Source of the DNA: Anoxynatronum sibiricum
GTDB taxonomy: Bacteria > Bacillota > Clostridia > Peptostreptococcales > Tindalliaceae
Length of the DNA stretch: 64,000 nucleotides
Direction of reading: 5' to 3'
NCBI RefSeq assembly: GCF_039414295.1
Contig: NZ_JBCITM010000004.1
Location: 174,666-238,665 of the forward strand
Shown here: positions 54,042 to 62,008 of the stretch, in pieces
Numbering within the stretch: position 1 is the stretch's first letter
Layout: every line of letters begins with the position of its first letter
The notes under the pieces: model-generated
The model's input: the letters and a program-made list of their open reading frames with translations, nothing else
What the model was told of the DNA's origin: nothing
Databases searched by the model: none
Program-made: the position numbers and the translations under genes

Positions 54042-55079
54042 TTGAAAGAAGAATCAGTCAGTACTGGTAACCGTCTGGTGGTTAGTCGTGGTCATGCAAA
54101 CCCGCCAAAACAGGAACCACTTCAAAATACAATAAGTGAAAGTGTTGATGCAATCACCAACGGCAGAAGCTTTGCCCATGGCAAGAATCTTAAATCGAAA
54201 TTTACCAATCGGTTGAGTGAGTTTATCATAGAAAGAATTATTTTTATTCTTGGAATGACATCCATTGTGATCCTGGCCCTGATTTTTATATTCTTGATCA
54301 GTTCCGGGTTTTCGGTTTTCCGGGATGTGCCTCTGATAGATTTTCTGACGGGGCGTTTCTGGTATCCAAACTCGGTAAATCCACAATTTGGCATTTTGCC
54401 ATTGATCCTGGGATCTCTCTGGGTCACGGCAGGTGCTATCCTTATATCCGTCCCCATCGGAGTCGGCTGTGCCATTTTCATAGCAGAAGTGGCACCGCCG
54501 AAAACCCGGACAACCCTGAAAGTGATCATTGAGTTTTTATCAGCGATTCCATCAGTGGTGCTGGGGTTCATCGGAATTGTGGTGCTGTCCAACTGGGTTC
54601 GCTTGTCCTTCGATCTTTCATCGGGATTCACGCTGTTAACCGGCTCCATTCTGGTGGCTTTTATGGCCATGCCCACCATCATCAGTATCTCAGATGATGC
54701 CATCAGTTCTTTGCCGAAAGAGTACCGTGAAGCATCTCTGGCGTTGGGTGCCACGCGGCTTGAAACCATATTCCATGTATTGGTACCGGCGGCTTCCTCT
54801 GGTATTATCGCCGGGGTGATGCTGGGCATAGGCAGGGCCATTGGCGAAACCATGACAGTCATGATGGTGACGGGCAATGCAGCGCGAATTCCCACGTCGC
54901 TGCTGCAATCCGGTCGTACCATGACAGCCACCATTGCGGCAGAAATGGGTGACACGGTTCGTCAAAGCACTCATTATCATTCTCTTTTTGCCATCGGGAT
55001 TGTGCTCCTCATCATGACCAGCTGCATCAATCTGGTGGCTGATTATGTACTGCGGCGTGCTCAGAAAGGAGACCGCTAA
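54042..55079 (+). CDS. pstC: Phosphate ABC transporter permease PstC
   Basis: A 345-residue permease with six helices. The cytoplasmic N-terminus is unusually long, about 60 residues before IIFILGMTSIVILALIFIFL. The coupling loop is KEYREASLALGATRLETIFHV. TTG at 54042 lies 8 bases after GGGGAGG; the upstream in-frame GTG at 54033 overlaps that site. It pairs with PstA to form the channel. Identification is secure; the start is likely. Confidence 0.93.
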   Translation: MKEESVSTGNRLVVSRGHANPPKQEPLQNTISESVDAITNGRSFAHGKNLKSKFTNRLSEFIIERIIFILGMTSIVILALIFIFLISSGFSVFRDVPLIDFLTGRFWYPNSVNPQFGILPLILGSLWVTAGAILISVPIGVGCAIFIAEVAPPKTRTTLKVIIEFLSAIPSVVLGFIGIVVLSNWVRLSFDLSSGFTLLTGSILVAFMAMPTIISISDDAISSLPKEYREASLALGATRLETIFHVLVPAASSGIIAGVMLGIGRAIGETMTVMMVTGNAARIPTSLLQSGRTMTATIAAEMGDTVRQSTHYHSLFAIGIVLLIMTSCINLVADYVLRRAQKGDR

Positions 55080-55080
55080 C

Positions 55081-55923
55081 ATGAAGAAAGAACAACGGGA
55101 AAAGCTGATCTTTTCACTGCTTACCCTGACAGCAGCCCTGGTGGTCATTCCCACGCTGCTGATGATCGGTTATATCATTTTCAGAGGCATTGGAACCATC
55201 AACTGGGAATTTTTATCAGCCATGCCCCGCAAAGGCATGCGTGAAGGCGGCATCTTCCCGGCCATCGTAGGCACTGTCAGCCTGGTTCTGGGAACCATGA
55301 TTGTGGCACTTCCTTTGGGTGTGGGTTCGGCCATCTACTTAACCGAATATGCCAAACAGGGATTTTTAACCCGCACCATTCGACTGGCCATATTAAACCT
55401 GGCAGGTGTACCCTCGGTGGTTTACGGACTGTTCGGATTGGGGCTGTTTGTTCTTTTTCTCGGGTTTGGCAGCTCCATTCTCGCAGGTGCCCTTACCCTG
55501 GCCTGTCTCGTGTTACCGATAGTCATCACCGCATCAGAGGAAGCACTGAAGAGTGTTGATTTCAGTTATCGGCAGGCGTCGCTGGCTTTGGGAGCCACGA
55601 AGTGGCAGACCATTCGCCATGTAGTACTTCCCCACGCTGCACCAGGGATTGTGACGGGTGCCATTCTGGCCATTGGCCGGGCAGCAGGGGAAACAGCCCC
55701 CATTCTTTTAACGGTGGCAGCCTTTTTTCTTCCCCGGTTGCCCCAATCGATTTTTGATCAGGTGATGGCATTGCCGTACCATCTCTATATCATTTCAACC
55801 CAGGTACCGGGAATGCCGGAGAGCATCAAGTACGGTACCGCGCTGGTACTTCTGGGGATTGTTTCCATCTTTTTTGCCATTGCAACAGCCATTCGAATTC
55901 GATTTAAAATGGCAAACCGTTAG
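55081..55923 (+). CDS. pstA: Phosphate ABC transporter permease PstA
   Basis: A 280-residue permease with six helices. FRGIGTINWEFLSAMPRKGM and the coupling loop FSYRQASLALGATKWQTIRHVVLP (split as ASLALGATKWQTIRHV) identify it. ATG 55081 follows AAAGGAG and is 1 base after the pstC stop, so translation is coupled. The frame open from 55045 overlaps pstC and is an extension. Confidence 0.95.
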   Translation: MKKEQREKLIFSLLTLTAALVVIPTLLMIGYIIFRGIGTINWEFLSAMPRKGMREGGIFPAIVGTVSLVLGTMIVALPLGVGSAIYLTEYAKQGFLTRTIRLAILNLAGVPSVVYGLFGLGLFVLFLGFGSSILAGALTLACLVLPIVITASEEALKSVDFSYRQASLALGATKWQTIRHVVLPHAAPGIVTGAILAIGRAAGETAPILLTVAAFFLPRLPQSIFDQVMALPYHLYIISTQVPGMPESIKYGTALVLLGIVSIFFAIATAIRIRFKMANR

Positions 55924-56038
55924 GCTGTTTTCAATGACACTGCGTAAAATTGGGTTGGAGCATAATATAAAAACTGACTTTCGATTGCCGTGATGCGGTT
56001 TTGTTTCCAATTGACGAATGTGACAGGAGGCTTCATCA

Positions 56039-56791
56039 ATGTCTAAAATATCTGTGAAAGACCTTAATCTCCATTATGGCAGCTTTCATGCCCTGAAAAA
56101 TATTAATCTGGATATCTGTGAACGGGAAGTTACAGCGCTGATCGGTCCGTCTGGTTGCGGAAAATCCACTTTTATTCGCAGCTTGAATCGAATGAATGAT
56201 CTCATTGACGGTGTGAAAATCGACGGTGAGATGTTCTTGGAAGATCAAGACATTTACCAGCCTGATGTGGATGTGGTATCCTTAAGAAGAAGGGTTGGAA
56301 TGGTTTTTCAAAGCCCCAATCCATTCAGAAAATCCATCTATGAAAATGTGGCATATGGCCCGCGGCGCTATGGCATAAAATCCCGGAACCAACTGGATGA
56401 AATTATTGAGCGAAGCCTTCGGGAAGCCGCTTTGTGGGAAGAAGTGAAGGATCGATTGAAAAGCTCAGCTCTGGGACTTTCGGGCGGCCAGCAGCAGCGC
56501 CTGTGCATTGCAAGAGCACTGGCTATGGAGCCGGAAGTATTGTTGATGGATGAACCCACATCTGCACTGGATCCTATTGCCACCTCCCGCATTGAAGAGC
56601 TGATTGACCAGCTTAAAAAAGAATACACCATCGTGATCGTGACCCATTCCATGCAGCAGGCAGCCCGTATCTCTGATAAAACAGTCTTTTTTCTCATGGG
56701 AGAAGTGATTGAAGCAGATGACACACAGGTGATTTTCACATCACCGCGGGATCAACGCACAGAAGACTATGTTACCGGTCGATTTGGATAG
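56039..56791 (+). CDS. pstB: Phosphate ABC transporter ATP-binding protein PstB
   Basis: A 250-residue ATPase. Walker A is GPSGCGKSTF, the signature is LSGGQQQRLCIARAL and Walker B is VLLMDEPTSALD, with the family stretch RSLNRMNDLI. It powers PstCA, and with PhoU it may report transport to PhoR. ATG 56039 follows AGGAGG. A 115-base gap from pstA has no evident terminator. Confidence 0.97.
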   Translation: MSKISVKDLNLHYGSFHALKNINLDICEREVTALIGPSGCGKSTFIRSLNRMNDLIDGVKIDGEMFLEDQDIYQPDVDVVSLRRRVGMVFQSPNPFRKSIYENVAYGPRRYGIKSRNQLDEIIERSLREAALWEEVKDRLKSSALGLSGGQQQRLCIARALAMEPEVLLMDEPTSALDPIATSRIEELIDQLKKEYTIVIVTHSMQQAARISDKTVFFLMGEVIEADDTQVIFTSPRDQRTEDYVTGRFG

Positions 56792-56803
56792 GGAGGGAAT
56801 GCC

Positions 56804-57454
56804 ATGCGTACAGAATATACAGAGCGCCTTAAAAATCTTAAAATCAAGTTGCTGAAAATGGGTAGTCTGGTACAGCAGATCATCGAAGAATCCCTGCAGG
56901 CATTGATGCAGCAGGATATGGAAAAAGCAGACACCATTCATATACTGGATGATCGTATTGACGCCCTGGAGCTTGAAATTGAAGTGGAATGCATGAATCT
57001 CATCGCCCTGCAACAGCCCATGGCGAAAGATCTCCGAATGATTGGCACCATACTCAAGGCCATTACTGATCTGGAGCGCATGGGGGATCATGCGGTGAAC
57101 ATTGCCCGTCAGACAAAACTCATTGGCCGGGAGCCATTCATCAAGCCGCTGGTGGACATTCCCCGAATGGCGCGTTTCTCCGAGGAAATGGTGGCAAAAT
57201 GTCTTGATGCTTTTATGAAAGAAGATGTGAATCTGGCGCGTGAAGTGGCACTTGACGATGAAGCTGTGGATGAGATTTATGAAATTATCTATACAGAGTT
57301 GATGGAAATGATGATTCATGACCGTGGTGTGATGAATCAGGCCATTCACCTGCTCTTCATTGGCCGATATCTGGAAAGAATTGCTGATCATGCCACCAAC
57401 ATCGGAGAAAGGGTAATCTATATGGTAACGGGTGAACGGGTGGAAATCAATTAA
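56804..57454 (+). CDS. phoU: Phosphate-signalling protein PhoU
   Basis: A 216-residue protein of two three-helix bundles. The metal-binding helices show DLERMGDHAVNIARQ and YLERIADHATNIGERV. It represses PhoR signalling when phosphate is plentiful. Starts 12 bases after pstB; last gene of the unit, followed by a structured tail and terminator. Confidence 0.96.
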   Translation: MRTEYTERLKNLKIKLLKMGSLVQQIIEESLQALMQQDMEKADTIHILDDRIDALELEIEVECMNLIALQQPMAKDLRMIGTILKAITDLERMGDHAVNIARQTKLIGREPFIKPLVDIPRMARFSEEMVAKCLDAFMKEDVNLAREVALDDEAVDEIYEIIYTELMEMMIHDRGVMNQAIHLLFIGRYLERIADHATNIGERVIYMVTGERVEIN

Positions 57455-57540
57455 AGGCCCAGAGGGTGGTATTGCTGACGGACTCAGGCAAATTGCAAAA
57501 GACGACAGGACGACGGTGAGATAATAGATAGTGGCGGGAC

Positions 57541-57592
57541 AGGGATCTGGCAGGGATTGCTTTGGGTATCCGCTGTTCAGTCCAGATCCCTC
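57541..57592 (+). other. Structured trailer after phoU
   Basis: The 350-base gap from 57455 to 57804 starts with about 85 bases without visible features. AGGGATCTGG (57541-57550) then pairs perfectly with CCAGATCCCT (57583-57592) around a 32-base loop. It lacks a T tail and is followed by the true terminator at 57599. It may be an RNA-protecting stem or an unknown element. Confidence 0.45.
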
Positions 57593-57598
57593 TTAACC

Positions 57599-57641
57599 AA
57601 CCTCAGCAAAGTGAGTTAGATAACTTTGTTGAGGTTTTTTT
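57599..57641 (+). terminator. Terminator of pstSCAB-phoU
   Basis: A 14-base-pair stem with one wobble (57599-57612 with 57623-57636), 10-base loop, then a run of T. Confidence 0.9.
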
Positions 57642-57722
57642 GAATCATTTTTGCATTTTTGGTGGAAACATGGGATAATGACAGTGTGACGATAAAAATG
57701 CACCTGTCAAAACGTGGATACA

Positions 57723-57751
57723 TTGACAATAGCATCTTAATTAGGTAGACT
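57723..57751 (+). promoter_or_regulatory. Promoter of the ArsR-family gene
   Basis: TTGACA (57723-57728), a 17-base spacer and TAGACT (57746-57751). Confidence 0.55.
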
Positions 57752-57772
57752 TGCATGTATAAAGATAACAAT

Positions 57773-57788
57773 ATCATTATATAACGAT
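57773..57788 (+). promoter_or_regulatory. Candidate ArsR operator
   Basis: ATCATTATATAACGAT is a 16-base palindrome with one mismatched pair, close in shape to ArsR/SmtB operators. It lies between promoter and start codon, fitting self-repression. Confidence 0.55.
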
Positions 57789-57804
57789 TAAGCGAGGTGC
57801 TTCC

Positions 57805-58146
57805 ATGAAAGAACAGGCAGATTGTTTTAAGGCGCTGGGGGATCTAACGCGGCTACGTATTTTGATGATGCTGACAGATAGTGAGAAATGTGCCTGTGAT
57901 ATTCAGGAAAACTTTGATCTGAAGCAACCCACTATTTCTCATCACATGAAAATCTTGCAGCAAGCAGAGTTGGTGCGTGTTGAAAAGCGAGGAAAATGGA
58001 TGTTTTATGCATTAAACCAGGAGCGATTTCAAAAGCTGCATCAGTTTATGGATGCGAATCTGGTGCAAGGAAAGACGGTTCCCTATAAGCTGGCAAGTCA
58101 CGACTGTGAAGGCGGCCGTCGAAAAGCGGTTCAGGAACCGGTATAA
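57805..58146 (+). CDS. ArsR-family metal(loid)-responsive repressor
   Basis: A 113-residue winged-helix repressor. The recognition region is LKQPTISHHMKILQQAELV. Cys29-Ala-Cys31 in SEKCACDI sits in helix 3 where ArsR proteins bind As(III) or other thiophilic ions. An extra cysteine is at position 7 and another lies in the tail (SHDCEGG). The operator lies just upstream. No arsenic exporter or reductase is beside it; a glutaredoxin gene follows. The effector is therefore uncertain. Confidence 0.88.
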   Translation: MKEQADCFKALGDLTRLRILMMLTDSEKCACDIQENFDLKQPTISHHMKILQQAELVRVEKRGKWMFYALNQERFQKLHQFMDANLVQGKTVPYKLASHDCEGGRRKAVQEPV

Positions 58147-58150
58147 CTTG

Positions 58151-58240
58151 TGATATCCATAACCGGCAGCCATCACTGACAAATCAGTTCTCGCCAGATA
58201 TGCCGGTAAGTGATGGGCTCGGTCAGGTTGTGGGATATCA
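58151..58240. other. 90-base long hairpin between the arsR-type and glutaredoxin genes
   Basis: The outer arm 58151-58164 pairs with 58226-58240 (14 pairs, one bulge). The inner arm 58168-58177 pairs with 58209-58219 (10 pairs, one bulge). The loop is about 31 bases. No T tail follows, so it does not look like a terminator, and it matches no riboswitch I recognise. The rest of the 183-base gap is plain. Confidence 0.65.
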
Positions 58241-58329
58241 TTTGATTTATGATAGTTTTCTGATTGACTGATTTGAAACTGGGTATTAATTCACAGTGAG
58301 TCATTGATTACTTGAAGGGAGGCAGCAAA

Positions 58330-58560
58330 ATGGATAAAAAAGTAGTGGTGTTCACCAGTACAACTTGCCCTCATTGTGTAACAGCAAAAGAGTATCTGGC
58401 ACAAAAAGGTGTTGAGTATGAAGAGAAAAATGTACAGTCAGATGTTTCGGCTCGCAAGGAACTGATGGCAAAAGGCATCATGGCGGTGCCGGTGATTAAA
58501 ATTGGCGACGAGATGATTGTCGGTGTAGATAAGGCGAAAATTGACAGCCTGCTTGACTAA
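58330..58560 (+). CDS. Glutaredoxin-like thiol-disulfide protein
   Basis: A 76-residue glutaredoxin-fold protein. Cys13-Pro-His-Cys16 in STTCPHCVTAKEYL is the active site and VPVIKIGDE holds the cis-proline. The fit is to the NrdH/YruB-like group of anaerobes, reduced by thioredoxin reductase or flavin systems. ATG 58330 follows GGGAGG by 7 bases. It ends in its own terminator. Confidence 0.9.
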   Translation: MDKKVVVFTSTTCPHCVTAKEYLAQKGVEYEEKNVQSDVSARKELMAKGIMAVPVIKIGDEMIVGVDKAKIDSLLD

Positions 58561-58572
58561 ATGAATGATCAG

Positions 58573-58606
58573 AAAAAACCTCCTGAAACTGTAAAGGAGG
58601 TTTTTT
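58573..58606. terminator. Terminator after the glutaredoxin gene
   Basis: AAAAAACCTCC (58573-58583) pairs perfectly with GGAGGTTTTTT (58596-58606). Confidence 0.9.
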
Positions 58607-58607
58607 C

Positions 58608-58635
58608 TTGTGGAGCCGGTGGGCTGTGGTATAAT
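58608..58635 (+). promoter_or_regulatory. Promoter of the trpS unit
   Basis: TTGTGG (58608-58613), a 16-base spacer and a perfect TATAAT (58630-58635). It overlaps the preceding terminator's tail. Confidence 0.6.
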
Positions 58636-58701
58636 AGAATTTGATCAACTAAGAAGAAATGAGAGAACAGGTCGTACTCTGAATCAAAGGCGGGATGCAG
58701 C

Positions 58702-58890
58702 ATGAACATTCTCGTATATCAAGTGATGAATCTCTTGTTGGTGCTGGTTTTGCTGGGGGCTCCGGTGTTGATCACGGTGCTGTTGCTTCGGCATTTTAGT
58801 CGCAAAGAACAGCATATTGAAATGGAAGCCAGACTGACAGAGCGCATTCGAGAGCTGGAAGAAAGGGTGCGCCGTCTGGAAGAAGGATAA
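58702..58890 (+). CDS. Small membrane protein with a coiled-coil tail
   Basis: A 62-residue protein not recognised. Residues 7-29 are a membrane helix (VMNLLLVLVLLGAPVLITVLLL) and residues 35-60 a charged coiled coil (LTERIRELEERVRRLEE). The ribosome site is weak (GCGGGATGCAGC). It begins the trpS transcription unit, 23 bases before trpS. Small genes of this shape often precede trpS or ydjM-like genes, but no function is known. Confidence 0.6.
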   Translation: MNILVYQVMNLLLVLVLLGAPVLITVLLLRHFSRKEQHIEMEARLTERIRELEERVRRLEEG

Positions 58891-58913
58891 AATGTAAGAG
58901 GAAGGAGCAGCTT

Positions 58914-59906
58914 ATGGATAAACTACAAAAGGTGATTTTCAGTGGTGCGCAGCCGACGGGGAGCTTAACGCTGGGAAACTATATCGGTGCGATTCAAAAC
59001 TGGAAAGAGCTTGAAAAAGACTATCAATGCTATTATTCCATTGTCGATCTTCATTCATTAACGGTGAAACAAGATCCCCAGGCTTTTCGTCAGGCAAATC
59101 TATCCTTTCTGGCCCAATACCTGGCAGCAGGACTTGATCCTGAAAAGAATGTGCTTTTCTTTCAATCACATGTGCGTGAACACACCGAATTGGCCTGGGT
59201 GCTGAGCTGCTACACCTACATGGGCGAACTGAATCGAATGACCCAGTTTAAAGACAAGTCAGACAAGCATAAGGATAACATCAATGTGGGGCTTTACACT
59301 TACCCGGTATTGATGGCGGCGGATATTCTCCTCTATCAGACAGATCTGGTGCCTGTGGGGGATGACCAGCGGCAGCATCTGGAATTGTGTCGTGATATTG
59401 CCATACGCTTTAATAATGTGTATGGTGACACTTTCCGTATTCCGGAAGCACATATTGGAAAAATTGGTGCCAGAATAATGAGTCTTCAGGAACCGGATAA
59501 AAAAATGTCCAAGTCGGATGAGAATCAGAATGGGGTCATTCATATGCTGGACCCTGCAGATGTCATCTTGAAAAAATTGAAAAAGGCTGTCACTGACAGT
59601 GAAAATCTGGTCAGATACAGGCCTGAACAGCCGGGAATTCAGAACTTGATGACTATCCATGCCACTTTGTCGGGGTGGACACTGGAACAAGTGGAAACCC
59701 ATTATGAAGGAAAAGGATATGGGGTCTTTAAGGCAGATGTGGCAGAGCTGATCACTGGAAAAACGGAACCTTTTCGTGAAAAATATGCAGCTTACCTGGC
59801 GGATGAAGCGTTGTTGAAAAAAGTCTATTCCAGTGGTGCCGACCGTGCCCGGGAGAGAGCTGCCGCAACAGTGGCAGCAGTAAAAATGCGACTGGGACTG
59901 GTTTAA
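58914..59906 (+). CDS. trpS: Tryptophanyl-tRNA synthetase
   Basis: A 330-residue class I synthetase. The HIGH-like motif is GAQPTGSLTLGNYIGA and the KMSKS-like motif is DKKMSKSDE, with YQTDLVPVGDDQRQHLEL in the tryptophan pocket. Normal length for the TrpRS-I type. No T-box precedes it. ATG 58914 follows AGGAAGGAG. Confidence 0.97.
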   Translation: MDKLQKVIFSGAQPTGSLTLGNYIGAIQNWKELEKDYQCYYSIVDLHSLTVKQDPQAFRQANLSFLAQYLAAGLDPEKNVLFFQSHVREHTELAWVLSCYTYMGELNRMTQFKDKSDKHKDNINVGLYTYPVLMAADILLYQTDLVPVGDDQRQHLELCRDIAIRFNNVYGDTFRIPEAHIGKIGARIMSLQEPDKKMSKSDENQNGVIHMLDPADVILKKLKKAVTDSENLVRYRPEQPGIQNLMTIHATLSGWTLEQVETHYEGKGYGVFKADVAELITGKTEPFREKYAAYLADEALLKKVYSSGADRARERAAATVAAVKMRLGLV

Positions 59907-59931
59907 CTGAAGGATAAAAGGATGTGAATAC

Positions 59932-60636
59932 GTGAGCTTCAAATCGAAAATTGTCATCACATTCTTCTTTCTGGTTTATGGGGTGCTTATTGGAATTAAT
60001 CTGGGGCCTGAACAAGTGAGTGAACCACCGGGCGGGTTTTTTTCAATTCCATCAGAGACCAATGTTCAGGAAGTTGAAGATTTGATGAAGGCCAATGAAG
60101 ACATGCGCCAGCGTATTCAGAACCTGAAACTGGAAGTGGACGCGCTGGAAGGAGAACGGGCAGAAGGTAACGTGACCCTTCAGGTGTTGATGCAGGAAGT
60201 GCAGCATTATCAAATGCTGGCAGGCCATAAAGCTGTTGTGGGTCCGGGAATCACTGTCTTGCTGGAAGGTATATTTGAAGAGAACATCGCGCCTTTGGTG
60301 TATCAGCGTAAATATCTGGTGACGTTGGTGAATGAGCTGAGAAGTAACGGGGCGGAAGTCATTGCTGTCAATGGCAATCGAATGACCGGCCGAAGTGAGA
60401 TGGCACTGGCGGGCAATCATATTCAGGTGAACGGGCGGCCTGTGGCTCCGCCGTACCTGGTGCAGGCCATTGGAGATCAATCTGAGTTCAAACGGTATGT
60501 GGCCCATCGAACGTTCATATTTGATTTGATGGCTGGCGATGGGATTACGGCCACCATCGAGTATAATGAATCGCTGAATATTGATAAGCCCCATCGGGAA
60601 AAAGCCATTCAGTTTTTGGAGGTACGTCGTCCATAA
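59932..60636 (+). CDS. DUF881-family membrane-anchored protein
   Basis: A 234-residue protein starting with GTG. An N-terminal membrane helix (IVITFFFLVYGVLIGINL) is followed by a coiled coil (residues about 42-90) and the DUF881 domain, with VGPGITVLL, LVTLVNELRSNGAEVIAVNGNR and PYLVQAIGD. DUF881 proteins in Gram-positive bacteria are linked to cell division or sporulation (YlxW/YlxX-like), but the role of this one is unknown. It lies 25 bases after trpS, before a terminator. Confidence 0.88.
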   Translation: MSFKSKIVITFFFLVYGVLIGINLGPEQVSEPPGGFFSIPSETNVQEVEDLMKANEDMRQRIQNLKLEVDALEGERAEGNVTLQVLMQEVQHYQMLAGHKAVVGPGITVLLEGIFEENIAPLVYQRKYLVTLVNELRSNGAEVIAVNGNRMTGRSEMALAGNHIQVNGRPVAPPYLVQAIGDQSEFKRYVAHRTFIFDLMAGDGITATIEYNESLNIDKPHREKAIQFLEVRRP

Positions 60637-60637
60637 C

Positions 60638-60679
60638 AAACGGGCAGTGTTGTCATTTTGACAAGCGCTGCCCGTTTTT
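60638..60679 (+). terminator. Terminator after the DUF881 gene
   Basis: AAACGGGCAG (60638-60647) pairs with CTGCCCGTTT (60668-60677), with TGTC and GACA forming an inner stem, followed by TTTTT. Confidence 0.85.
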
Positions 60680-60741
60680 ATATGGGTTATCACCTGGCAA
60701 CAGCAACACCGATGCAGTCAAGATGGTTCATTTTTGAAAGC

Positions 60742-61584
60742 TTAATCGGTCACAGGCCAGAGGTATAGGATTCCCATTGCACCAGGGCCCAGATGAGCAC
60801 CGATGACGGGCCCCAGCTCCGATAATACAACCGTGGCACCAGGAAACTGTTCTGCCACCTGACGGCGAAGTGTTTCGGCTTCGGTTGATGCCATGGCATG
60901 GGCCACGTGGATCATCGAGGCATCCGAAGGAATAGATGCAATCATCTTTTCGAGGGCTTTCTTTTTGCCTCTGGTTTTACCCACGGGTTGAACAGTACCG
61001 TCTATGAGGCCCAGAACGGGTTTGATGTTGAGCAGATTTCCAATGAGAGCACCGGCATTGGAGAGTCGACCGCCTTTTTTTAGATAATCAAGCGTGTTTA
61101 CGGTCAGCCGGATGCCTGAGTTATATTTTTGCTTTTCCAAAAAAGAAACGATTTCTTCACGTGGTCGATTTTCATGAGCCAAAGCAACGGCCATTTGAAC
61201 GAGTGCTTTCAAATTTCCTGCCGTTGTCTGAGAGTCGATGACAGAAATGTGATGAGAAGCACCCGATAATTCAGCAGCTGTGCAGGCGCTTTGGTAAGTG
61301 CCGCTGATACCTGATGAAATCGTTAAGACAATAATTTCCATGCCCTGAGCCAGTGCCGGCTCATAGGCTTCCAAAAACTCCCCTGCTGAAGGTTGGGAAG
61401 TGGTTGGAAATGAGTTGCTGCCAGCCAGTTGGCTGAAAAAATCATCAAAAGAGCCGGGAGCACCTTCTTTAGATACATTTCCATTAAAATGAACAGAAAG
61501 TGGAACAACTTTGACCGGATTAGCTTTAATGTAACCTTGTTCCAAATAGGCGGTACTGTCTGTAATCACAAAAATGGATGACAT
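60742..61584 (-). CDS. DegV family fatty-acid-binding protein
   Basis: A 280-residue two-domain protein. The N-terminus SIFVITDSTAYL and TISSGISGTYQSA are the lipid head-group motifs. FakB proteins of this family present fatty acids to the FakA kinase for phospholipid synthesis. The C-terminal domain closes over the acyl tail. No FakA gene is near. ATG 61584 is 8 bases after AAGGAG; the open frame extends to 61593 only. Single gene on the minus strand. Confidence 0.92.
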   Translation of the reverse strand: MSSIFVITDSTAYLEQGYIKANPVKVVPLSVHFNGNVSKEGAPGSFDDFFSQLAGSNSFPTTSQPSAGEFLEAYEPALAQGMEIIVLTISSGISGTYQSACTAAELSGASHHISVIDSQTTAGNLKALVQMAVALAHENRPREEIVSFLEKQKYNSGIRLTVNTLDYLKKGGRLSNAGALIGNLLNIKPVLGLIDGTVQPVGKTRGKKKALEKMIASIPSDASMIHVAHAMASTEAETLRRQVAEQFPGATVVLSELGPVIGAHLGPGAMGILYLWPVTD

Positions 61585-61599
61585 AATCATCACTCCTTT

Positions 61600-61930
61600 G
61601 AATAACGTCGATAATAATATAATACCAGGTACTAATAGCTGTTGTCAATTACCTCTTGATTGTTGGGACATTCATCACTGACCAGCTGCCGCTAATCAGC
61701 ATTCTCTATTTTGAGATTAGTATCAATAATAAGAATAAGTGAAAAATGCCACAATCATCCAGATCCTTTGAGGAGCAATTCTCAATTGTAAGAATTTTTG
61801 CATGAATTGTTAAATTTTAAACATATTAGCCAATCGATGCGTCATCATTTTTAAATGTTGTGAAAGATGATGGGGACAGGCTTTTGGCATGCGATGTGCG
61901 AATATTTTAAATGAATCAACATTTTTCCGT
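61600..61930. other. AT-rich control region between the DegV and patA genes
   Basis: The 424-base gap (61585-62008) is markedly AT-rich against its surroundings. It contains no reading frame of note. It should hold the DegV promoter on its left side (not clearly seen), the candidate activator site at 61843-61872 and, just beyond, the sigma-54 promoter. Confidence 0.6.
61843..61872 (+). promoter_or_regulatory. Candidate upstream activator site for patA
   Basis: CATCATTTTT (61843-61852) and AAAGATGATG (61863-61872) form an inverted repeat with one mismatch and a 10-base spacer. It lies 62 bases before the sigma-54 -24 element, the usual place for an enhancer-binding protein. Confidence 0.5.
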
Positions 61931-61934
61931 GAAC

Positions 61935-61950
61935 TGGCATGGCTCTTGCA
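61935..61950 (+). promoter_or_regulatory. Sigma-54 promoter of patA
   Basis: TGGCATGGCTCTTGCA matches the -24/-12 consensus TGGCAYG-N4-TTGCW in every defining base, with GG and GC 10 bases apart. It lies about 60 bases before the patA ATG. The window encodes no sigma-54 or enhancer-binding protein. Confidence 0.88.
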
Positions 61951-62008
61951 ATAATTTAGAGACAGTATGGAGATTCGATCGATTACCTATCATAAAGGAG
62001 GAAGAAAA

